From an uncultured Varibaculum sp. (lineage in GTDB: Bacteria; Actinomycetota; Actinomycetes; Actinomycetales; Actinomycetaceae), in assembly GCF_902489465.1 (NCBI RefSeq), contig NZ_CABTZZ010000006.1:15970-79969 (forward strand): a stretch of DNA of 64,000 nt, read 5' to 3'. Below are positions 26,657 through 34,700 of the stretch, in pieces. The notes beneath the pieces are model-generated. The model worked only from the letters and a program-made list of their open reading frames with translations, was not told where the DNA came from and searched no databases. The position numbers and the translations under genes were made by a program. The stretch's first letter is position 1. Each line of letters opens with the position of its first letter.

Positions 26657-26662
26657 CAGGTC

Positions 26663-26810
26663 TGTCTCGGAGCGGTAAAAGATGCGAGAGACACGCAGGT
26701 AGTCACTACTTTCCGAATCGGAAACCTACCTATTTAACCCGCAACTGTAACTCCCTTTCCTCGCTCTCGCGAGGAAACGGGGTCCCCCGAGCGCTTTTAC
26801 CGCCCCGAGA
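26663..26810. repeat. Mosaic hairpin array with two more GCGGTAAAAG copies
   Basis: On the + strand GCGGTAAAAG stands at 26672-26681, inside GTCTCGGA...GAGAGAC. On the minus strand the same motif stands at 26794-26803 within a 26-base segment nearly identical to 12776-12801. Between them are AGGTAG...CTACCT enclosing TTTCCGA-A-TCGGAAA, and TTTCCTCGC-TCTC-GCGAGGAAA (9 pairs). Almost every base of this convergent intergenic region can be folded into a hairpin. Confidence 0.65.
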
Positions 26811-26862
26811 CCGCACAGGTTGCGTCTGGTATCTCCCGCGCGTAGAGAGAGCGATAAGAATT

Positions 26863-28092
26863 TTAGTACCCCAATTTTTCTAGGGGTGGGATTTTCCGCA
26901 GGAGCAGGGCGAACACCACGACCAGAGCGATCAGGGCGGCGGTGAGGGCGACTAAACCTGACCAACCCCAGTGGTACCAGGCGATCCCTCCTATGGTTCC
27001 GAAACAGGAGCCACCCAGGTAGTAAGAAATGGAATAGGCGGAGGCCGCTTGCCCGGCAGCCCCCACTCCGGCCACGGCGCGGGCAGTTACCCATCCGGAG
27101 GCGGTCGCGTGGACTGCGAAGAATCCGATAGCGAAAACTATTAGCGCGGGAATCACGATCCACAATGTCTCAAAAATCGTGAGTAACAGCCCGATTAAGG
27201 TCAGTAGCGCGGCGAAAGGCATTACCCGCCGTCTGCCGTAGCGGGCAACGAGGTTGCCGCTCACCGACGCGGCCAGGGAACCGAAGGCGTTGACTAGGAA
27301 GAACCCGGAGACGATCCAGGTGGGGAAGAGGTAGGGGGCAGCGCTGAACCGGTAGGGCACCATATTGAAAACCGCCTGGTAGGCTCCCAGAGTCAAGGCG
27401 CCAATTAGAAATAACAAGGCTAATCCCGGCTCGGTCAACACCGCTTTGGTGTGGGCAACTAGAGTTTTTATACCTGGGGGAGACTTGTGGAAGTTTTCTT
27501 GGGGAGGCAACAGCCGCCAGACCAACAGCGAAAATAAAATTCCGGCCACTCCAATCACGGTTAACACCCAATGCCAAGGCAGGAAATGGGAGATGACCCC
27601 GCTGAGGATCCGCCCGAAAAGACCGCCTAGTCCGGTGCCAGCGATATAAACTCCGGCTGCCCGGGGTAAATCCCGGGCGCGTACTTCCTCGGCCAGGTAG
27701 GCGGTCGCCACGGCAGGTAGACCTGCCGCCGCTATACCTTGCAGGAATCGCCCGGCAAGCAGCAGGTGCCAGCTGGGTGCAAACCCGAGCGCCATGCCCA
27801 CCAGAGAGGTTACAAAAATCGAGGTGAGGATGATCGGGCGGCGCCCTAGTCGCTCGGAGGAGGGACCGACCAGGAATAAGGCAAGCGCTAAGCCTGCGGT
27901 GGTTAGGGAAACCGTTAGGGACGCAGCCGAAGGATCTAGGTGAAAATGCTCCGAGATTTCCGGCAGTAACACCTGGGTTTCGTACATTTGCGCGAAACTG
28001 ACGAATGCCGCAATAAATAGCGCGAGTTCGATGCGGCGATATTCGGGATCTCCCCGGCGGTAGCCGCTAATGTTGCTCGATTCTGCAGCCAT
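26863..28092 (-). CDS. MFS transporter, YnfM-like 12-helix exporter
   Basis: A 409-residue major facilitator with about 12 hydrophobic segments. The loop after helix 2 has the MFS motif SSERLGRRPI, and helix 4-5 carries GRFLQGIAAAGLPAVATAYL. The overall pattern resembles YnfM/arabinose-efflux-type drug or metabolite exporters. The substrate cannot be predicted. A TAAACT box ends six bases before the ATG, with no Shine-Dalgarno, so it is probably leaderless. It lies between two wall-anchored protein genes and points away from the second. Confidence 0.88.
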   Translation of the reverse strand: MAAESSNISGYRRGDPEYRRIELALFIAAFVSFAQMYETQVLLPEISEHFHLDPSAASLTVSLTTAGLALALFLVGPSSERLGRRPIILTSIFVTSLVGMALGFAPSWHLLLAGRFLQGIAAAGLPAVATAYLAEEVRARDLPRAAGVYIAGTGLGGLFGRILSGVISHFLPWHWVLTVIGVAGILFSLLVWRLLPPQENFHKSPPGIKTLVAHTKAVLTEPGLALLFLIGALTLGAYQAVFNMVPYRFSAAPYLFPTWIVSGFFLVNAFGSLAASVSGNLVARYGRRRVMPFAALLTLIGLLLTIFETLWIVIPALIVFAIGFFAVHATASGWVTARAVAGVGAAGQAASAYSISYYLGGSCFGTIGGIAWYHWGWSGLVALTAALIALVVVFALLLRKIPPLEKLGY

Positions 28093-28098
28093 AGCGGC

Positions 28099-28104
28099 AG
28101 TTTA
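28099..28104 (-). promoter_or_regulatory. -10 box of the MFS gene, leaderless
   Basis: On the minus strand TAAACT ends six bases before the ATG whose first base is 28092. A weak TTTAAG lies 18 bases upstream as -35 candidate. Confidence 0.45.
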
Positions 28105-28153
28105 CGCCCTAAGCGCGATTACCTTAAATAGCTTTCCGAATCTAAGCGTTCGG

Positions 28154-30826
28154 TTAGCGGTTGTTTGCACGTCGGCGCATCATGACTACTCCGCTCGCTA
28201 GTGCCAAGATCCCTAGTGCCAAGGCGGCGCTGATTTCAGAGCCGGTAGGTGGCAGCGGAGGAGTCTTAGCGCTCGGAGGTGGAGGAGTATTTCCTGTCGA
28301 TGGAGGAGTCTTTTCTGGCGGAGGCGGGGTGGTAGTGGTAGGGGGAGTAGTTTGCGATGGAGGCGGGGGAGTGATATCAGCGGGCGGAACCGTACACTTG
28401 TTAGTAATCAAGAACCCTCCGCTAGCATCTCCCATAATTTCACTGCGGTATCCCTTAATCTCTACCTCGGAAATGGTGTATTCAGCGAGTTTACCGTCAA
28501 TATACTTCGGTAGATCGGTGAACTTACCTTCCCAAGAGTTATCGGCATTTAACAGCAGTTTCTTCCCGGTATCTTGCCCATTTGCCAGTAGCTTCACCTC
28601 AATTTGGGAGGCATCTGGACAAGTCTTGTGGGGATTAGACCATTTCTTGGTTACTTCCACCTCGGTGGTCATCTTGTTGACTACCGAAATTGTGTAGGTC
28701 TTGTTGGCTTCATCTTTGGACTCATCGGTTACCGCTAGCTGGTAGCCATCTAGCTGTTTGCCGTTTTCGTCATGTTCTCTGAAAGTGATCGGCAGTTTCT
28801 TCCCGGTCTTCGCGTCGATGAGGGTATCGGGATCGGGGAAGTTCTCGACTGCGGCTGTCCAGTTGTTTTCTTCGCTCAGTTCTACCTGGTCAACCTGGAA
28901 ACCGCCAACCAGAATATCAAGGTTGATCTTCGTGGGACGCTGCTCCGGGTCATCGCCTTCCCAAGACTTCTTTACCTGGAGCTTCCATCTGTCGGGGCTG
29001 CCGAAAGTGAGCATGCCATTGTTGGCAATACCTCCCCCACTGATGCCTACACCAGTAGCAGCATTATTTTCGATCACTACTCGGGCGAGTTTCTCAGCGA
29101 GTTTCTTAGAGTCCTCACTGAGAACCGACTTGAAAGCTTTGTTTTCATTGATTTCGGTGTCGTAGGGGATCAGCTTGTTTTCGCCGCCATCTTTATAGCG
29201 AGGCTCTCGTGGAGGATCCCAGTTAGAATGGATGCTGTAGATGGAGCCGTCCTGATACCAGAGGCGCTGTCCGCCACCCAGTACCCGTGGACTAACGGAA
29301 ACTGGTTTTCCGCCATCGAAATCGGTGCCGGACTTATGCTTGGTTATACTTGCAAAATCATCACCGGCACCCTTGTATTCCTTGTTTTTCCCCGCATCTG
29401 GGGCAGTGTTATCGAAAATAGCTGCACCCTTGGTGATGTTTAGGTGGGTTTGGCCAGTAGGACAGTTCCAGACCCCACCGCCTTGAATACTAACCGTATG
29501 ATTCCCGGCTTGAACCAGTCGCCAGTCTCTAAAGGAATTATTTCGAATCAGCGCATCATTAATGGTCAAAGAAGAGAAAGTGTCGTTGTAGATAGCCCCG
29601 CCACCCCAGAATCCTGAGGATTTATTATTAGCAAAATAGGCAGAAGTGATAACGGTTTTTGCGCCGTTCTTGTCCTCCTTTGTTCCCCCAGATAGGCTAA
29701 GCGCCCCGCCGGAGGAGCCTGCAGTATTTCCGGTGAAGGAGCCACCATCAATTTTTACGGTGCCGCCTACAACGTTAATAGCTCCACCCCAGGCTAAACA
29801 TTCATTTTCAGTGAAGTTTCCACCGGTAATATGCAAATCGCTATTAATAATCTTTATGGCACCGCCGCCCTTGTCGCTACCGAGATTGCCTTTGAAAGTG
29901 CCACCAGAAATCTTGGTATTGACTTTATTTAGAAAGAGGGCTCCGCCTGCGCCGCCATATTCGGATCTCTTATTGCCTTGTAAGGTGCCGTTACTAATGT
30001 CTAGGGAACCATTTTCCATAACCATGGCGCCGCCGTACTCGGTGGAGTTGCCGTGAATACTTCCGCCGGAGATGTCTACGTTGGTGTATGCGGTAAAAAC
30101 TGCACCGCCATATCCGTTAAATCTGGAATGCTGCACGCTGTTTTCAAAGATTTCTCCGTCCTTGATGTTTAGGGAGGCAGGTTTTTCTTTACTGCCCCAA
30201 ATTCCCAGCGCGCCACCTTTAAGGACACCTTGGTTACCTTTAATAGTCCCGCCATTTAGCGATACTGTCCCGTTATAGACGGTGATGGGGGCGAGTTTTT
30301 GGATATCGACACCTTCGGGAGTGGCAGCGCTAGCTACCTTTTTCTCTGGCGTGAGGTTATTGGAAAAGTCAGCCGTGCCACTCATGGTGAAAGTGCCACC
30401 ATTAACAAAGATGACCGCGCCGGCAGGATCGGAATCGTGAATAGAACCGGCGCTAAAGTTTAGGTCACCGTTTACCGTGAACTGCGTTTTGGTGAAGGAG
30501 GGACCCATAAGGTTCAGTTTTCCACCGGATTTAACTTCCACTGCCGGTAAGTTAGAGCCGGTAACTGTGCCCGGCCCCTTAAGAGTTAGCTCTGCGCCCT
30601 CGGAAACCACCAGTGGTTTTGCCTGTTCATCCAAGGTGAGCTTCCCGGTGATCGTCAGCTCATGCTGTCCGGAGGTGAGGGAATTGGCTTTAGCTACCAG
30701 GTCGTCCCAGGTGGTTACGCCCTCTGCCGCAGCCGGATTGGTTGACCCCAGCGCCACAATCACCGCGAGGGTGGCGAGAGTGGCTAGGAACTGAAAAACG
30801 GAGGAAACCTTTTTCTTTATTAGCAT
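28154..30826 (-). CDS. Wall-anchored beta-helix surface protein with Cna_B-like domains and LPPTG sorting signal
   Basis: An 890-residue exported protein. A signal peptide (to about residue 34) is followed by a right-handed parallel beta-helix (about 40-480) with repeats resembling chlamydial polymorphic-membrane-protein motifs: GGA plus hydrophobic, and FxxN as in FTGN, FTEN, FKGN. Two Cna_B-like modules follow (about 595-690, KSWEGDDPEQRPTKINL; about 695-790, TKKWSNPHKTCPDASQ), then a Pro/Thr-rich wall-spanning segment, LPPTG (858-862), a hydrophobic segment and RRRANNR. This is a probable adhesin attached by sortase. The ATG has no ribosome site; a good promoter lies right in front of it. 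Confidence 0.88.
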   Translation of the reverse strand: MLIKKKVSSVFQFLATLATLAVIVALGSTNPAAAEGVTTWDDLVAKANSLTSGQHELTITGKLTLDEQAKPLVVSEGAELTLKGPGTVTGSNLPAVEVKSGGKLNLMGPSFTKTQFTVNGDLNFSAGSIHDSDPAGAVIFVNGGTFTMSGTADFSNNLTPEKKVASAATPEGVDIQKLAPITVYNGTVSLNGGTIKGNQGVLKGGALGIWGSKEKPASLNIKDGEIFENSVQHSRFNGYGGAVFTAYTNVDISGGSIHGNSTEYGGAMVMENGSLDISNGTLQGNKRSEYGGAGGALFLNKVNTKISGGTFKGNLGSDKGGGAIKIINSDLHITGGNFTENECLAWGGAINVVGGTVKIDGGSFTGNTAGSSGGALSLSGGTKEDKNGAKTVITSAYFANNKSSGFWGGGAIYNDTFSSLTINDALIRNNSFRDWRLVQAGNHTVSIQGGGVWNCPTGQTHLNITKGAAIFDNTAPDAGKNKEYKGAGDDFASITKHKSGTDFDGGKPVSVSPRVLGGGQRLWYQDGSIYSIHSNWDPPREPRYKDGGENKLIPYDTEINENKAFKSVLSEDSKKLAEKLARVVIENNAATGVGISGGGIANNGMLTFGSPDRWKLQVKKSWEGDDPEQRPTKINLDILVGGFQVDQVELSEENNWTAAVENFPDPDTLIDAKTGKKLPITFREHDENGKQLDGYQLAVTDESKDEANKTYTISVVNKMTTEVEVTKKWSNPHKTCPDASQIEVKLLANGQDTGKKLLLNADNSWEGKFTDLPKYIDGKLAEYTISEVEIKGYRSEIMGDASGGFLITNKCTVPPADITPPPPSQTTPPTTTTPPPPEKTPPSTGNTPPPPSAKTPPLPPTGSEISAALALGILALASGVVMMRRRANNR

Positions 30827-30832
30827 ATTTTC

Positions 30833-30861
30833 ATTTTATGTTAATGCGGAGTGGTGTGCAA
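30833..30861 (-). promoter_or_regulatory. Strong promoter of the LPPTG surface protein, leaderless
   Basis: On the minus strand TTGCAC (30856-30861), a 17-base spacer and TAAAAT (30833-30838) come close to the sigma-A consensus. The -10 box ends six bases before the ATG (first base 30826), so transcription would begin at the start codon. Confidence 0.65.
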
Positions 30862-31130
30862 CCGCTACGGTTTCCTTGCGCACGCAAATCAATCCGCTGT
30901 GGTGGGGGATATTAGAGGACGGTAAAGGTAGTTGTTGATTCCGCATAGCTTCGCGCGTCTTTGACCAAGCAATTCACGTTTTTTAGTTACGAGGGCGTGT
31001 TGCTCAGTTGTGCGAGCAAGTGCCTAAAACGCCCTATCTTTATTTCCGTGCTGACCAGGAGCTACCTTGAAAAGGCAGAGATGCTTGCTGAGAGAAAACC
31101 GCTGTGAAACAATAACCACCGGTGGGGTTA
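30862..31130. other. Intergenic region with a two-level hairpin at 30992-31035
   Basis: AGGGCGT (30992-30998) pairs with ACGCCCT (31029-31035), and inside it TTGCTC (31000-31005) pairs with GAGCAA (31014-31019). A short T-rich stretch (ATCTTTATTT) follows on the + strand, so it could be a weak terminator or part of a leader. The rest of the region between the surface protein promoter and the next gene shows nothing I can assign. Confidence 0.4.
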
Positions 31131-31574
31131 ATGCGCAGCAAGCAGGAATGCCGACAGGTAAAAATGTCAAGAAAAACTACCGGTAAGCGCCTTATTTGGC
31201 AGGCGGTTATTGTCCTCGAAATAGTTGCAATTGCCCTTTGTCTTGTTTGGGGAGTGAAAACGCTTAATGCTTGGCTTGAAAGTCACGAGCGCGATAAAGC
31301 CACTAGTGCGCAGATGGAGCAGCAAAGCCGGGCGATTGCGGCTGCCCTCAGCCGAAAAGACCAGGCAGAGACAGCCAAATTGGTGGGTCGCGTTGAAACC
31401 GCGAATTCCCTGATAAAACAGACAGAGGGGCAACAAGTAACGTTGCCTAAAAGAGCGGTAAATAACGAAAGTGGAGCTCAATACCTGGTTACTTTCCAAA
31501 CCAGCGGAGGGCAGAAAATCTATCTGCGGTTAAGGTGTACGAAAAACCTAAGCTGCACCGGAAGTATCCCCTAG
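31131..31574 (+). CDS. Small single-pass membrane protein, unknown function
   Basis: A 147-residue protein I do not recognise. It has a basic N-terminus, one membrane segment (about residues 23-45, WQAVIVLEIVAIALCLVWGV), a charged helical stretch (about 50-100) and a C-terminal part with two cysteines (RCTKNLSC). The layout suggests a membrane anchor with an extracytoplasmic domain closed by a disulphide. The start is unsure: ATG 31131 and ATG 31164 (behind a weak AGG) are both possible, and GTG 31122 also opens the frame. It precedes the giant surface-protein gene by 160 bases on the same strand, so a link to that cluster is possible but not shown. Confidence 0.6.
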   Translation: MRSKQECRQVKMSRKTTGKRLIWQAVIVLEIVAIALCLVWGVKTLNAWLESHERDKATSAQMEQQSRAIAAALSRKDQAETAKLVGRVETANSLIKQTEGQQVTLPKRAVNNESGAQYLVTFQTSGGQKIYLRLRCTKNLSCTGSIP

Positions 31575-31650
31575 AAGTCAAACCATAGCTGTGGATAACT
31601 TTTTAAAACAGTCGAAAGTGGGGGTAGGTTTAGTAGAGTGATTAATTGCT

Positions 31651-31656
31651 GATAAT
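31651..31656 (+). promoter_or_regulatory. Possible -10 box for the fn3/MoxR cluster
   Basis: TGATAAT, an extended-type -10 (GATAAT at 31651-31656), lies about 80 bases upstream of GTG 31735, which has AGAGGA seven bases before it. No strong -35 is seen. Confidence 0.35.
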
Positions 31657-31734
31657 CTGCAGGTTGTTCCCCATCTGCGTGCCATATCCAGGTCTGTCGC
31701 GGGGAACCTTCGATCTAGTGAAGAGGACGAGCTT

Positions 31735-34700
31735 GTGGCTGGAGTGCGGGGAAGAAAAGGGAGGATGGGCAGATCCTCGCGTCCTAACCGGGGGAAAACT
31801 GGCAGTTTTGTAAATAGTAGCGGGCGGCAACAAAACGCCGGAGTTACTGGGTATTCTGCCCTCCAGCACCGGAAACAAAACAATCTCAAACTACGGGGAC
31901 GCTTGCGAAAAGCTGCAATCGCCACACTAGCAGCCCTAAGCATGGTAATCGTTTACCTGGCTTGGCAGCACCCCGGCATTACTCGGGCGCAGGTGGATCT
32001 AAATGATGGCGGAATTTGGGTAACCAATCAATCTCAGCATCTAGTGGGACACCTTAATTTTCCGGCGCGCACCCTGGATGGGGCGGTGCGATCCAAAGCG
32101 GGAGATTTTGACGTCACTCAGGCGGGCGAGAATGTAAATTTCCAGAACCAGGCCGCCAGCGAAGTCGCCAAAATTGACCCTAAGAAGGTGCGCCTGGAGA
32201 CTTCCTCTTCCCTGGAGAAAGGTGAGCAGATAGCCCAATCGGGGACAAACTTGGCGATCCTAGACCCGGAAGCCGGCCTACTTTGGAGCGGAGAAGACCT
32301 ATTATCTCAAGAGCGCACTCGAGCTAACGCTACGGTGCGTTCCCTGTGGGGAGCCCAATTAGCAGGAGGGGACACCGGAGCATTCTTCCTGGCCTCACCG
32401 ACTTCCAAAGAGCTAATTACCGTGACCAAAGAGGGAGAACTTTGGAAAGATGAACGGGTAGAATTATCGCAAATCCCGGTTAATGCCCAGCTGCAAGTGG
32501 CGGGAATCGGCAAGCAAGCGGTCGCCCTCGATAGTTCCCAAGGGGTACTGTTCCTGCCCAGTGGAAAAAGAATAAAAGTGGCCGGTTCTCAGTTGGCGCT
32601 GCAAGAATCCGGGCCGGCAAAACCCTACGCGCTGCTGGCAGACCAAGACAAATTGATAAAAGTGGATTTGAATAGCGGATCCACCCGGGAGATTCCTTCC
32701 GGGTCGAGCGCGGGCAAACCGGCCAGGCCAGCAGTAAAAGCCCAATGTGTGTATGGAGCCTGGGCAGGGAGCGGCAAATTTGTGCGTGAATGCGCTGGAA
32801 AGGTTTATCGCCCCACCCAAGAACTCGCGCGCCTAAAAACCGCCAAGACCCCGGTATTTCGCAAGAACCGCGACTTGGTGGTGCTTAATGACACCACTGA
32901 TGGGGCAATATGGTTAGCTGATAAAAACATGGAACTGGTGGATAACTGGGACGAGATCTCCACCATGTTGAAAAAAGAGGAAGAACGAGAAGATTCTCCC
33001 CAGATAACCGAACAGATAGCGCAAAAAGATCGGCAAAAAGAAAACACCCCGCCGGTGGCTCGCGATGACGTGTTCGGGGCTCGGCCAGGAAAAATAACTA
33101 CGTTACCGGTGCTGGAGAATGATTCCGATACTGATGGAGATTTACTAACCGCTGAAGTACTAGGCCCAGTCAGCCAAGGTGAAGTAAAACCCGTACGCGC
33201 AGGTGCAGCATTACGCATAGAACTGCCCGCCGCTGCCTCCGGAGTCATTAAATTTACCTACCAGACAAAGGATGGCCGCGGCGGTGTCGATACCGCCAAT
33301 GTGACCGTGAATGTCACCCCGGAACCACAAAATTCCGCGCCAGTACAAAAACGGGTACCCACGGTAGTGGTCGAATCTGGAAAGCAAATTGAGTACAACG
33401 CGCTCCCGGTATTTTCGGATCCCGATGGAGATCCGGTGTTTTTATCGGGTGCTTCCTCTAACGGCTACAACCAGGTGGAATATCGTCAAGAAGGCACCTT
33501 GGTGATCCGTAACCAGGCCAGTGGAGTTGGGAAAAAAGAAGTAAAAGTACTGGTCTCCGATGGGCGACAAGAAATATCAGGGCGCGTGATTGTGGATGTG
33601 CGTGCCGCTGGAAACGTGCCTCCGGAAGCTAACGGAGATATCGCGTTCGCTAGAGCCGGAACCACTATCACTATTCGTCCCCTGGCAAATGATACCGATG
33701 CCAATGGTGATCCTTTGACCCTGGCGGGGGTAAATATTGAACGTACCGGACCGCTGGTCACCCCGGATTTGGCGGGAGGGACTCTCTCCTTCCGTTCAGA
33801 TCAAGAAGGGATCTATTACTTGACCTATACGGTCTCTGACGGGCCAGCCACTGCCACCGGAGTTATCAGAGTTGATGTTACTGCTTCTGGAAAACGCGGA
33901 AAACCGGTGGTAGAAGATGATATGGCGGTACTGCCGGTAGGCGGGCAGGTATTAACCGATGTGCTCGCCAACGATTCCGATCCAGCGGGGGAAGTGCTGG
34001 TAACCCAGGCGGTTACCGTGGGCGCGTCCTCACCCCTGCGGGCAACCGTGATGGATCATTCGCTGTTGAATATCACGGCGCCCCGCGGAATCACTAAAGC
34101 CGAAACCTTGAAATACCAGGTGTCAAATGGGCACGAGAGCGCCGAAGGGGTAGTTACGGTTATTCCGGTAACCACTCAATCGGCAACTACGCCCCCCACC
34201 GCAAAACCAGATGAGGCCAAAGGACGAGTAGGGGATGTGGCCACCGTAGATGTGCTGGCAAATGACCATTCCCCGGTGGGTTTGACCCTGAAAGTGGACT
34301 CGAAACTAACCACCTCCACTCCACCGGAAGCCGGGAAGTTCTTTGTAACCGGAAATCAAGTACGTTTCCTGGCTAAAAAAGCTGGAAAATATGACGCCAC
34401 CTATACGGTGAGGGACACTAACCAAAACCAAGCTAGTGCGCGGGTCAGTGTAGAAATAAAACCGGCAAATGCTTCCGATAATTCTGCTCCCGAACCGCGA
34501 GTAGTCACCGGGCGGGCAATTTCGGGGCAAGCCACCCGGATTCCAGTAGATCTGACCAATATCGATCCCGACGGAGATTCAGTATCCCTAGTGGGGATTG
34601 CCGATGCCCCCAAGATGGGGATAGTTGATATTGGCTCCAGTTGGCTCAACTATCAGCCAATATCAGGAAAAATTGGAACCGATACTTTTACCTATATCGT

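Larger units (their letters stand above)
26502..26862. other. Convergent intergenic region (361 bases), no gene
   Basis: The region between the stop of the surface protein and the stop of the MFS gene is occupied by the structured repeats listed separately. Open frames that cross it have no ribosome site and encode low-complexity Arg-rich sequence created by the repeats. Confidence 0.75.

Noticed and set aside
26617..26883. Open frame across the repeats after the surface gene
   Set aside because: It is produced by the hairpin repeats, lacks a ribosome site and has no recognisable protein features.
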